64,000 nt of DNA, from positions 83,116,501-83,180,500 of the forward strand of contig CM074858.1 of assembly GCA_037501455.1 (NCBI GenBank). Reading direction: 5' to 3'. The notes below the pieces were generated by a model. That model worked only from the letters and a program-made list of their open reading frames with translations. It did no database searches and had not been told where the DNA came from. The number at the start of each line of letters is the position of its first letter. The stretch's first letter is position 1. Positions 11,939-23,116 of the stretch are shown in pieces. This stretch comes from Lantana camara (taxonomy: Eukaryota; Streptophyta; Magnoliopsida; Lamiales; Verbenaceae). The position numbers and the translations under genes were made by a program.

Positions 11939-14792
11939 ATGGCTGACCAACATGTTGAGGAATTCGCCCGTGAAATCAATGAAATGGCCACTGAGAGTTC
12001 CTCTTCCCCCGATTCCCCTAGAGATGAGGAGTTGGGGGCGGCAGTGATGGCCATGGAGGATAGGAATCCTGGCGGAGTGGATCCTCTCTTTGAGGAGATG
12101 AATCTGGTAATGGAGGCAGAGAGGCAAGGGGTTGTTCTCCCCATAACTCAGAGTGCCACTCATCCCCACCGCCATACCGTGACTGTGGCCGTCGCGAACC
12201 CGCTTCCAGTGGCTGAAGCCATAACCGGGCCTTCAGAAAGAGCCCGTGACAAAGGAAAAAGCAAGAAATCCCAGAAATCCAAAGGGCCTAACGAGGGTGA
12301 TGGATCAGGTTATCAGGCTACCGAGCGCACGCCCGATGAGACTCCCAGCACAGTTACCGTGGGAGAAGTGAAAACGATGATGGCGCCCATTTACTGGGAC
12401 GAGCGGTATACGTGGAGAATCCCAGAGAACCACGAGCGTGCTAATAATCCGCCTCCTGGAGGAATGGCGGTGTACGTGGCCTCGGTCAGCTCAGGGGGTT
12501 TGAGGTTCCCCATTTCGATCCCAATGGCCCACCTGTTGAATGACTTAAACCTCTGTCCTTCGCAAATAGTGCCCAACGGCTTGGCTCTGCTGACAAGCTT
12601 CGTGATCCTGATGAGGAGTGTTGGATACGAGCCCTTTGTGCGGAACTTTCATGCACTTTTCCAAGTAGTTAGCTCGTCACGCTCGTCTCCTAAGGCGGGC
12701 TTCTACTATATTCAAGCAAAGGCTCGTACAAAGCTAATCAACTCTCCCACAAGCACATATGGCCCCAATTGGAAGGAGAAGTTCATCTTTGTTAAGGCCC
12801 CCATAGGAGAGGGCTTTGGGGTGTCCACAAATTGGGGCTCGGTTGCGAAGAGCCGTTTGGAGCCGGCCCTCCCCAGAGATTGGGCAAAGTATTTAGCTGA
12901 AGCCTTAAGGGACGAGGGTCACCTTATACAGGCGAAGGACTGGATAGACGATGCGGAGCTCATGTTCCTGTGTGGTCTTTCCGACGACCCTTATTACCTT
13001 GACAACCCTCCGACTCTTGATATAGAGAGAGACGGTTAGATTCTTAGGGCACTAACTTTAGATAGGAATGAATACTAACTGCTTTTCTGTACTTGTAACT
13101 TGCAATCTGAGTAGATGGTTTGAGGATTTCTAACCCTCGAAATTTCCATTCGTGCAGGAGTTGCGATATTAGAGATGGCAGGAGGAATCAGACAAGCCGC
13201 ACGCTTCGCTCATGCCAACAGGAATCAAGCCCAGCAAGGGGACCAGCAACGCGAGCAACAGCGCCCTCGCAATCGTAACAATCGCGGGGACGCTCGTAGC
13301 GGTAGCCAGGGCGCCAGTTCGAGCTCTAATCCAGAGGTTCAACCCCCTCGTGGGCGAGGGGAGAGTAGACTGGCCGACAGAGAGACCAGGAGGCGGCTGA
13401 CTACAGAACGAGCGGGAGGCGTTCAACCCACTCTGGCTGCAGAACAAACGGGGCCAGTAACCACCCTAGCCATAACCGAGGCCCCACCGAGCGCCAGTAG
13501 GCCTTCCCGCAAGAGGAAGAGGATGCCCGATTCAGTGGCAATTAAGGGCAAGGGCAAGCAGGTGGCCGAGGGCCCCAAGGGCGAGGGAGATACTTCCTCT
13601 TCAGAGGAGGAACACTTTTGGGGGTTCTCCCGACGAGGGGACAGAGACTTCTCAGGTGCTCCCGACGGTGGGCCAGTTCTGCTGAGGCCTGGCACGCTCG
13701 CTCGAGCTGTCACCGAGAATCTATACAGCAAGGCCCAGTTCTCGGCGGATCACCGGCATCTCTTCAGTGAGTCTGTGGAGAAAGTGACCTATGATGCGGC
13801 CCACGCTCTAATCTCTGTAAGTCTTCACTCCTTGCTTTCTTTGCTAATTTCTGTAAGTTAGCATTTTTTGGCTAACACTCCCTTTCCTCCAACTTATGCA
13901 GCAAGTTCTTCCCCGGCTCCGAAATGTGCAAATGCGAGCCTCCACTTATGCCGAACGCAAGGCCAAGTACAAGAAGATGGCCCGTTCCAACGACCCGGCT
14001 CAGATTCAGTCGGAGTTGGACGCAGAAATTGCGAAGTATGAATCCCTCAAGGATTTGTACAACAAAACGGAGGAGGAGCTGGGAAAACTGAGGGAGGATT
14101 TCCAGGTGGTGGAGAGCGCTCGAAGCGGCTTGAGCGATCAGTTGGCCCGGGCTAATGAGCGCTGCAGGAAGGCAGAGACCAAGCGGGAAAGCTGGAAGGC
14201 GAGGGCTCTGGAGGCCGAGAGGAAATTCAACGACGCCGTGAGCGAGTGGCCTCGGAGTCTGGAGCGTGCGAACAAGGAGGCCCTTATCAAATTCTGCCAT
14301 TCAAAGGCCTTTAACTTCGCAGCCTCGTTGCACTGCCTGGATGAGGCCCAGAATGCCTTCAATCTGGCTGTTGAGCAGGGCATCCACAAGGGGTTAACTG
14401 ACCCAGCTATGAAGGGAGCAGAAGGCACGGGGCTCATGTTCAACGAGCGCTGTGAGGAAGTGGATGAGGACCCCAACGACCCCGCGGACGCCATCGCTGA
14501 GATGGAGTACGAATTCTTGGTTAAGCTGATCCAAGATGAGTACACGGACGCTCATCGGGAAGGGGATGCTGCTCAATCCGCTCAAGATAATGACCTTGAA
14601 GATGAGCCTCAAGAGCCTATCATGGAGGATGCCCCTGTCCCAGCCGCCGAGGGTGCCAACGTTCCCGTTCCTGCTGCCAACGAGCCCGATGATCCCCAAG
14701 CCCAACCGCAAGAGCTTGAGGGCCCAGTTCACGGCCCCGTGGCCCAAAACATACTGGTGATCGTTGATGAAGACATTGCTCCAGCTGCCTGA
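11939..14792 (+). CDS. Spliced antisense gene of the Tat element (881 codons, three exons)
   Basis: Runs opposite to gag-pol, between the pol 3' end and the 3' LTR. Exons 11939-13034, 13158-13816 and 13902-14792 join with no frame break; introns are 123 and 85 bp with GT-AG ends (phases 1 and 0). Exon 1 resembles the plant 'putative gypsy type transposon' domain, with FVILMRSVGYEPFVRNFHAL and GPNWKEKFIFVK. Exon 2 is basic and low-complexity (RNRNNRGDARSG, SRKRKRMPDS), a plausible nuclear-localisation region. Exon 3 starts with a predicted coiled coil (about residues 605-700) and ends in an acidic, proline-rich tail. Such antisense frames are known in Tat/Ogre/Retand elements; their function is not established. 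A possible 5'-UTR intron is 11778-11884. Splicing is predicted, not observed. Confidence 0.85.
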
Positions 14793-15062
14793 GACTTTCC
14801 TCTGTATTTTCCTGTTTTAATGCCTTTTTTCCCTTCTTTTGAAACAATGTTCAGTGGCCTTTGAGCCCTTATCTTGTAATGTTTCTTGCAGTGAATATAC
14901 ATCCCATTTTTCATGACTGTGTTCTTTTGTTTATTTATGAATCAGAACTCATATTTAGAGCTTGCTGGAACAAATCTTGTAATAATAAGACTGTGTGTAG
15001 CATACTCTGTGGATATTTTATTTCTCTGATAAGCCTTTAGAACTTTGAGAAATTTTGTTAAC
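14793..15062 (+). other. 3' region of the antisense gene
   Basis: T-rich, non-coding. AATAAT/AATAAG words near 14980-14990 could serve as poly(A) signals. No gene seen. Confidence 0.45.
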
Positions 15063-15530
15063 TTCTGTAAATCTTAGAAAATTTGTCTGTCTTGAGCGAT
15101 CGTGAGGGTCTTATTGTGAGATTGCCCCCCCACTCAAGACTTGTATAAATTTTTGCCTTTGTCATAAGCCTTGAAAATTTGTCTAAGTCTTGAGCGATCG
15201 TGAGGGTCTTATTGTGAGATTGCCCCCCACTCAAGACTTGTATAAATTTTGTTTTTGCTCTTAAAAATTTGGCTGAGTCTTGAGTATATACGAGGGTCTT
15301 ATGGAGAGGCTGCCCTCGTTCAAGGCTCGTGCGATTTCTTCTTAACTTTGGGGGAAATTTTGCTAAGTCTTGAGTATTTGCAAGGGTCTTACTGAGTGGT
15401 TGCCCTCGTTCATGACTTGTGACATTCCTTCCGCCCTTGGGGGATTTTGCTAAGTCTTGAGTGTGTGCGAGGGTCTTACTGAGTGGTTGCCCTCGTTCAA
15501 GACTTGTGCAATACCTTCTTGATTCTGAGG
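15063..15530. repeat. About 90-bp tandem repeat, five copies, inside the Tat element
   Basis: Five units begin near 15070, 15165, 15258, 15349 and 15438. Each holds AAATTTTGCTAAGTCTTGAG, then GAGGGTCTTA, then CAAGACTTGTG. The first two units are close to identical; the last three share CTGCCCTCGTTCA or a variant. It sits between the converging 3' ends of gag-pol and the antisense gene. On the minus strand it is open and would encode repeats with the core RGQPLSKTLA, but it lacks other signs of a gene. Confidence 0.85.
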
Positions 15531-15939
15531 CCATCGTTCGAGCGCTCTGGCTCTTGTCGTATTTCTGGCTCTGCAGGAAATCCCGTTTTCGAGCGCAAGG
15601 CATTATAAGAAACGGCCAAGGCCTACTAGGATTTTCTTCATAATCTTCTTCCAATTCGCCTAATTGGTTGTGAGCGTAACCAGTCTATCCTTATGAGGGC
15701 GTCCCCCCATGTGGAGTAGAGTGCTGGCAAGCGTAACCCATACGAGATAACAACATACATATTGGAATGGGTTGCCAACCACGCTCGCAAAGACGAGGGA
15801 CGTGGGACTTATCCATTCAAGCAACCAAAGAAACAGGAGTATTAGAGAAATTAAAAATATTATGTTACCGTTTACTTGTGATTGGAAGTACATAGAACCC
15901 GTCAAAGAGGGTTGTTACATCAGGGTTTGCAAAGAGCTT
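15531..15939 (-). other. 3' untranslated spacer of Tat gag-pol
   Basis: Follows the pol stop in element orientation; no supported gene. It ends where the tandem repeat begins. Confidence 0.5.
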
Positions 15940-18900
15940 TTAAACATAAAACCGCCGGAGGTTACATGCGTTCCAAGGGCGAGGCAAGCGCTCACCTTGA
16001 AGTGTCTCCAGGGTGTAAGTGTTGTTAGCCCTGAGTTGTACGACCTTGAATGGGCCTTCCCAATTGGGGTCTAATTTCCCCACGTGCCTAGACACTTCCA
16101 CTTTCTTCAAAACCAAGTCTCCCAGTTGGAAAGTTCTTTCCCTTACACGCTTGTTGTACTGTTGGGCCACAGAGGCTTTATAATGGTGGATCTTAGCCCA
16201 GGCTTTATCTCTCCTTTCATCCAGCAAGTCCAACTCCAAGCTCCTGTTGCCATCGTTGAGCTGAGGCTCGAAATAGCCGACGCGAGCGGATTCGTTTACT
16301 ATCTCCGCCGGTATCATTGCTTCTGATCCATAAACGAGCGCGTAAGGTGTTTCCCCAGTGGCCGCTCGTGGGGTAGTGCGATAAGCCCAAAGCGCTCCTT
16401 GCAGCTCTTCAGCCCATTCACTTTTCTTGCTCTCAAGCATGGTTTTCAGATGTTGCAAGATGATTCTATTGGTAACTTCTGCTTGGCCATTGGCTTGAGG
16501 GTGTCCTACAGAAGTAAATCGCTGCTCAATCCCCAACTCAGAACACCACTCTCGTGTGTCGGCTGCTATGAACTGGGATCCGTTGTCAGAGATAAGCACC
16601 CTCGGAATGCCGTACCTGCAAATGATGTTTTTCCAAATGAAGTCCCTCACAACCCTGAAAGTGATTTTTGCAACGGCTTCGGCCTCGGCCCACTTGGTGA
16701 AGTAGTCGACGGCTAAAATGACAAACTTCTTTTGTCCCACAGCCATGGGCAAGGGGCCCACGATGTCTATTCCCCACTGGTCAAAAGGCCAAGAGACGTC
16801 TATTGGGATCATCCATGCGGCCGGCAATTGAGGGAGATTTGAATGAAATTGGCACTTAGGGCACTTCCTCGAAAATTCAATGGCATCTTGGAGTACTGTA
16901 GGCCAATAAAACCCACTTCTCAGAACCTTTTTTGCCAAGACACGCCCTCCGGAATGATTCCCACAGCTTCCATTGTGGATGAGTTCAAGCGTCTCCTTCG
17001 CCTGCGAGGGCCTCAGGCATCTCATTGGGGGTCCTTGGAATGATTTCTTGAATAACCTCCCCTCGGGATCCAAAGCGAAACGAGGGGCCTTACCTCGGAC
17101 TTTCCTAGCTTCCACCTTGTCAGTGGGGGGAATTCCATCCCTAAGGAAAACGACGATGTCGTCCAGCCAACAGGGCTCGTTTGGATCGATCATGGCGATT
17201 ATCTTGGTGGCGACCCTTTCCTTGATCAAAGGTTCCTCAGTTCTAAGGAACGTAACAGAACGCTCGGAAGTGCCCTCCAAAGCTGATGCAAACTTTGACA
17301 GAGCGTCCGCACGCTCGTTTTCTCCTCGCGGCACTTGAAGTAGATGAAATTCCTTGAACTTCCCAATGATTTCTCTGGCTTTACTTAAGTACTGTACCAT
17401 GGTGGTTTCTCGAGCCTCATAAGTTCCTTCAATCTGACTCGCAATTAGCTGTGAATCCACATAAGCGGTAATTCTGGAGGCTCCATTCTGAAAAGCAATA
17501 TTCAATCCTTGCACGAGGGCTTCATATTCTGCTTCGTTATTAGTGACTTGGAAATCCTGCTTGATTGCAAAGTCCAGCTCAATCCCATCGGGGTTTCTGA
17601 GGGCCACTCCTACTCCTCCCCCTTGAGAGGTTGAGGAACCATCCGTGTGCAGTACCCATAACCCCTTATTCTCCGCAACGGTGGGCTCTAAACCAAAGCG
17701 TTCGACCAATAAATCAGCTACAACCTCAGCCTGTACCGCGGTCCTGGGCTCGAAACATAAGTCGAACTGGCTCAATTCGATGGCCCATTTGATTAACCTC
17801 CCAGACACGTCTGGCTTAGACAGCACTTGCTTCAAGGGTTGGTCGGTGAGAACCGTTATGGAGTGCGCTTGAAAGTAAGGTCTCAGCCTCCTTGAGGCGT
17901 TAATAAGAGCAAGCGCGAATTTCTCAATCTCCAAATACTTCTTCTCGGCTCCTTGTAATGTTTTGCTCAGATAATAGACAGGTAAGTGTTTCCGCTCCCG
18001 TACAGCGATCAGAACCGCGCCCGTGGCCTCGGAAGAAACGGAAAGATACATAAATAATCTCTCACCTTCGACGGGCTTAGTCAGCAGTGGTGCGCTCGAT
18101 AAGTACGCCTTCATATCTTGCAGCGCCCTTTCGCATTCTTCTGTCCAAGCAAAGTTACGTGCGTTCCTCAAAATTTTGAAGAAGGGAAGGTTCCTGTCCG
18201 CCGAGCGCGAAATAAACCTGTTCAACGAGATGATTTTTCCTACTAGGACTTGCACTTCCCGCAAATTTCGAGGGGAGGGGATTTCCAAAATGGCCTTGAT
18301 CTTCTCCGGATTGGCCTCAATTCCCCTCTGACTGACCATGTACCCTAAGAACTTTCCCCCTTGTACTCCAAAGGTGCACTTCGAAGGGTTCAACTTCATC
18401 CCATACTGACGCAAGATTGAAAAAGTGCGCTTGAGATCTTCCAAGTGGAAGTCCTGGCGCTCGCTCTTGACAATCATATCATCCACGTAAACCTCCATGG
18501 ACCTTCCAATTTCTTTTTCAAACATCTTGTTGACGAGCCGTTGATACGTAGCTCCGGCGTTCTTGAGTCCGAAAGGCATGACTAAGAAGCAATATACCCC
18601 CAGATGGACAACAAACGAGGTTTTGGGGCGGTCTTCTGGGGCCATAAAGATCTGATAGTATCCCTGGAAAGCGTCCATCATGCTCATGAGCTCGCAGCCA
18701 GCGGTCGAATCCACCAATTGGTCAATCCGGGGCAGCGGGTAAGGATCTTTAGGGCAGGCCTTGTTGAGATCAGTGAAATCGTTGCACATGCGCCATTTAT
18801 TCGCGCTCTTGGGTACCAAAACGACATTACACAACCATTCCGGGTACAAGATGGGCTCGATATATTGAGCCTCCAGGAGTTTATTAACTTCCTCTTCAAT

Positions 18901-21900
18901 GACTTTCTTTCGTAAGCCATGTACATCCCGCTTTTTCTGCTTGATGGGTTTGAAAGAGGGATCCACATTAAGCCTATGGACAATGACGCTCGGGTCAATC
19001 CCTGTGAGGTCGGAGGCTTTCCACGCAAATACATCACTGTTTTCCCTGAGGAAATCAATCATCATAATCTGAGAAGGTCCCGAGAGGTTAGATCCTATCT
19101 GAGTAGTCTTATCCTTGTTTCCGGGTTCCAGCTCAATGGTAAGGAACTTCTCCGAGGGTTCGATCCTTATCTCAGGGCGAGGAAGTTCGAGCGCCCTCTT
19201 CTTTCCTGTTAAACGGTCACCGGGTGCTGGTTCACCCTCTCCTGGCTCGTCTCCTTCTGAGGACGATCCACCAACGATCCCTGGTGGTGCACTTTTGAGG
19301 GGATTTTCCACGTTGTCTCCCCTCTTCTTTTTGTTCTTCTTCTTGTTCAATTTCGCCCTTTTCCGTGCTGGGCTGTCCTCATCTAGATTGGGGAAATCCA
19401 CTAACTTCTTGGTGGAACCAATTTGGAAAGTTTTCTCCGCTTTAGGCTTTCTAAGGGACAACATGTAACATTCCCAAGCCTCTCGCACATTGCACAATAC
19501 TTCTCCTACGCCCTCGGAGGTAGGGAATTTAATCTTCTGGTGGTAGGTGGAGATGATAGCTTTGAAGTCCATGAGGGCCGGGCGCCCGATTATGATGTTA
19601 TAATGAATGTCTATCTCCACCACTGCGTATGTTACTGAGAGTGTTTTGCGCTGAGGGGCTCGGCCGAATGAAGTAGCTAAGCGAATTTGCCCTCGCGGGA
19701 CAACTTCCGAGCCTCCAAAGCCAATGAGGGCCGTTTTGAGAGGCTCGAGCGGAAGGTCAGCCTTCATCTTTAAGAACGTAGAATAAGGCAAAACATTAAC
19801 AGAGCTTCCACTATCCACCAACACCCTTTTTACAACATGATTATGAACATCTACACTAACCACCATGGGGCAATCAGAGGTTATACCGTCCCCACGGGGT
19901 GTTACAATGTGCTTTAAATCCCTATCATCGAAGCCTATTACATCATTCTCTCTTGACCGTTCAGCGCTTGGACTCTGGATGGCATAGATGGGTTTAGGCA
20001 CTGCTGGGCGTTGGTTGTAGCTCCGGACATACCTCCGCCGGGAGGCGTTGGAATCCCCTCCTGACGAGCCTCCTGCAATCATATTTATGACTGCGAAAGG
20101 TTCGTTTTCTTGCTCAGGGGCTTTTCCTTTATTGCCCCGGCGGCTGCTGCTTTCAGGAGGTCCCCTACCCCTTGGGCTCTTCGATCGGGACGGACTCCTC
20201 CTTCTTCCTCCAGCGCGCTCGTTGCAGCGTTCATCGTAACGCTCGAGTACCCGGACGAATTCCTTCAGGTGGCCCCCTGCGACGAGCCTCTGAATCTCAG
20301 CTTCCAACTGCCGGCACTCATCCGTGTCGTGCCCCCTCTGCTTGTGGAATGCGCAGTATTTGTTCGAGCGCCTGAGCGAGTCCGTTTCCCTCATCTTGAT
20401 AGGTCTCTTAAAGAGCTTCTTATCGGAGAGGTTGTAGACTTCTGAATTCGGCCTGGTGAGCGGGATTCGCTCGAATCGACGAGGGGGTGGTGACGACCTT
20501 CTGCGCTCTTGAGGGCGCTCCTTCTTGATGGCCACGTCCCGTCCCCGCTCGTGATGGGGTCGATCGTTCCTGGCCGGACTGTGATGCCGGGGACCATTCG
20601 TCCCATACATGTCTTCGAGCGCAAAGAACGGCTCAACTACTTCTCTTAAGGCCATGAGGGTCCCAGGCCTCCTTTCCACAATGGCGTCGGCAAATTTCTT
20701 GCTCACATACTGGTTGTGATCCACAGCCTGAAAGAGCACTGGGATCAAGAAATCCATTGAAGGCCTCTCCACCTGTAGGATCTCCTTGTTGAAGCGGGCG
20801 AAGAACGAGCGCAGAGATTCGCTCTTGCCTTGCACCACGTTGTACAGGGCAGTAGGTGCGGTGACTGGCGCTTTCAAAGAATTGAAGTGGTTGAGGAAAG
20901 CATGAGTCAGCTCTTCATATGAGTGAATCGAGCGCGGCGGCAGCCGTTTGTACCACTCCTGAGCCATTCCTACCAAGGAAGTGACGAAGACTTTCGCCCA
21001 ATAGTTGCTGGAATGCTCGTAAAGGTGCATAAGATGCAAAAAATGATCCAAGTGTTCAGCTGGATCAGTTGTCCCGTCGTAACGGTTGATGGAAGTGGGG
21101 ATTTTGGCCATGCCTGCTTGGGCCATCAAAACTTCCTCCACGAGGGGCGAGCCCCTCGCCAACGGGTGGTACTCATACGTGCCGAAGTTTTCCTCCGGCT
21201 CCTTGCGGCGGGGGACCTTTGGGGGGGGGTCCTTGGTACGGGTGCTTCTGGCGTCAACCCGTTCATCCCGACTAGGGGAGATCTGAGTTGATCGCCCTCG
21301 TGAGAGCTGTCCCACAATATCCTTTAAACCCTGCAGCTGGTCTTGCACAGCCGCGAGGATGTCAGGATTCACGTCTCCTTGTCTGTCCCCTTGTCTGGGG
21401 GCTCGTGACCCTCTTCTGGAGACATGAGAGTCCCCTTCATTCTCGTTCACTCGTTCTGTGGGCTCTTTATTCCTGCCCATGGAGGGACGCTCGTTGCCCT
21501 CCTGCTGGGGCACTTCTCTGGCTGGTGGTGGTGGCGGTTGTGCCCTCAGGACAGCCTGGGCTTCTCTGAGGGGGAAATTTTGTTGTCCGCCCAAAGGGGC
21601 AGTAACTTGAGTGGCCTGCCCAGAGGGAAAGTACATGGAGTGGAACCTCTCCCATGCTCCCTGGGCCGCCTGAACCTCACACTGGGCATAGAGAGCCCTC
21701 AACTGCTGGGTGGTTAGTGGAGGTAACTCCACTCCTTCAATCTCCCTGGGAACCACCACCGGGAGCTGGATCTGGCCAGCTTGATACGGCTGGACCGGCG
21801 GCATTATAACGGCCGGAGTGAGGGTATATCCGGGTGGGGGCATCATGTAACCCTGCACTCCGAGGTTCATCTGGGGATGGACCCATGGGTTCTAAGCAGG

Positions 21901-22137
21901 CTGTGGAGGAGCAGAGAGAGAGACTCCTCCAGCGGCGGCGGGAATCGGCAGTGCCGGCGGTGTAGGTGGAGGTATTGAAGACTCTGCTTGTGGAGTCACT
22001 CCTGCGGCGGGAGGTGCTCCGCCAACGGCAACGGAAGGAGGCGGGGCTCCACCAGTAGTGGTGGAGGGAATAATGATATTGGCATCCTGGGAGGCGTTAT
22101 CTCCTCCTCCCACGGCTCCAGACCTTGTAGCGACCAT
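15940..22137 (-). CDS. Tat gag-pol polyprotein, one in-frame TAG near the N-terminus
   Basis: The frame opens at MVATRSGAVGGG (22137), meets TAG at 21892-21894, then runs open for 1976 codons from M at 21870. Positions below count from that second Met. Retrotransposon gag domain about 255-430; zinc-finger-like CAFHKQRGHDTDEC at 506-519 (C-x2-H-x4-H-x4-C); aspartic protease LVDSGSSVNVLP near 685-695; reverse transcriptase about 1000-1185 with YVDD at 1128-1131; RNase H about 1270-1370; a second RNase H starting VLHTDGSS with NEAEYEAL and VDSQLI; integrase with CPKC, IDIVGP, ISDNGSQF and AEVTNR supplying D, D and E. Otherwise uninterrupted, so probably functional or recently so. Whether the TAG is a lesion or lies upstream of the real start is unresolved. 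Confidence 0.92.
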
Positions 22138-22206
22138 GGCTGGAAAAGGTAAGAGTGTGCTTGCTCTTCTACCAACAAAAAAAAAAGAAAGGGATAGAGA
22201 AACGGT
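22138..22206 (-). other. Short leader of Tat gag-pol
   Basis: About 70 bp between PBS and the first gag ATG, with a T-rich run (A-rich on +, 22179-22192). Confidence 0.6.
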
Positions 22207-22224
22207 TTCCCACAGACGGCGCCA
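22207..22224 (-). other. Primer binding site of the Tat element
   Basis: Four bases inside the 5' LTR the minus strand reads TGGCGCCGTCTGTGGGAA. Its first nine bases are complementary to the 3' end of plant tRNA-Asp (…ACGGCGCCA), the usual primer class for such elements. Confidence 0.75.
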
Positions 22225-22228
22225 AAAA

Positions 22229-23028
22229 TGATGGGTTCAGAAACGTGAGGGTCCGAATCCGATCACTTTACGATTTGTAATTGTGGAGGAAACCGCCGGA
22301 GATGAGAAAGGGGGTTCTACCTGTTGGGACAAGCACAATAAAAGTCAGAAGGCCAAGCTGGGGGAACTGGGGGTGATACCCAGTTTGGCTCTCCGACGCT
22401 CAAGTCAGTTCAAGGTCTGAAGAAACGTAAGTTCAGTCACAGTTTTAGTGATGAAGAATGCTTACCAGTGTAGAAGATGACTTTAGCTATTTATAGTTGA
22501 GGGTCAAGGGCCCTTTGGTCATTTGCCTCAAGTGGTCCTGGCCGAATGTTGCCCTAACACGTGGCGCCGTGAGAGAGAAACCTAGGAGGAATCTTCTGCA
22601 AAAGCGGCCAAAAGTTGGTGCTGGCAACAGTGGCAGGTGCGCGGGCATGTACGTTGTGTCAGAGAGCCATTTGAGTGGTTGGTAACGAGGGCTTGAGAGC
22701 GCGCTCGTGGCAACCTAGAGTATTGGAAGCCAGGATATCCGCTGAGGGGAATGAAGGCTTTAGTTCAAGTGACGAGCCAAAGGGGAGGCCACCCTGAGGG
22801 AGTGTGACGCTCGAAGAGGGCTCCCTTGGCACGTGGGCGTGCCAATCATACAGTATGAAGGACGCTCGTGAGAGCGACAGCGCTCGTTGGGCTTAACTCC
22901 AGAAGAAGGATTGCGTTTGTTGGGCTTAGCGCTCATGAACTGATGGATGCAACCTTGGGGAGACAGATGTCATCATCTCGGTGATGCCACGTGTCCTAAC
23001 TTGGGACGATCGTATTTTGACCCCATCA
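22229..23028 (-). repeat. 5' LTR of the Tat element (element orientation)
   Basis: On the minus strand it starts TGATGGGGTC and ends GAACCCATCA, with short inverted ends TGATGGG/CCCATCA. Same length as the other LTR with no indel. A TATA box is at 22487-22495. Confidence 0.95.
22487..22495 (-). promoter_or_regulatory. TATA box of the Tat 5' LTR
   Basis: TATAAATAG on the minus strand. The equivalent in the other LTR is 10756-10764. It would drive the genomic RNA towards gag. Confidence 0.7.
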
Positions 23029-23116
23029 ATATTTAAAACATATAAAATATCATAAAGACGATTCTTTTTAAAATTAAATTATAGCTTGTTTATTATAATA
23101 AGGACCCTTTTTAAAA
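23029..23116. other. AT-rich spacer to the right of the Tat element
   Basis: Continuation of the pre-insertion target; no gene or repeat recognised. Confidence 0.4.

Larger units (their letters stand above)
10498..23028 (-). mobile_element. Complete Ty3/gypsy retrotransposon, Tat lineage, minus orientation
   Basis: 12,531 bp with two 800-bp LTRs, PBS, gag-pol, antisense gene and PPT. Non-chromoviral: no chromodomain after integrase, and a second RNase H (aRH) between RNase H and integrase, the hallmark of Tat-type elements. Flanks are ATATA (10493-10497) and ATATT (23029-23033), so a 5-bp target duplication with one mismatch is likely. The two LTRs differ at about six bases out of 800 by eye, so insertion is recent in evolutionary terms. 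Confidence 0.93.

Noticed and set aside
14138..14914. Minus-strand frames of up to 142 codons under the third exon of the antisense gene
   Set aside because: The plus strand has an uninterrupted coding frame with coiled-coil composition and matching splice sites; the minus frames are its shadow.
15058..15654. Minus-strand 198-codon frame with RGQPLSKTLA repeats
   Set aside because: It is the translation of the DNA tandem repeat; no promoter, start context or related protein is apparent, and repeat units vary in length.
16084..21978. Many plus-strand open frames of 60-120 codons opposite Tat gag-pol
   Set aside because: They mirror the minus-strand polyprotein, show no domains, and have no promoter or splice context; the real antisense gene lies outside pol at 11939-14792.
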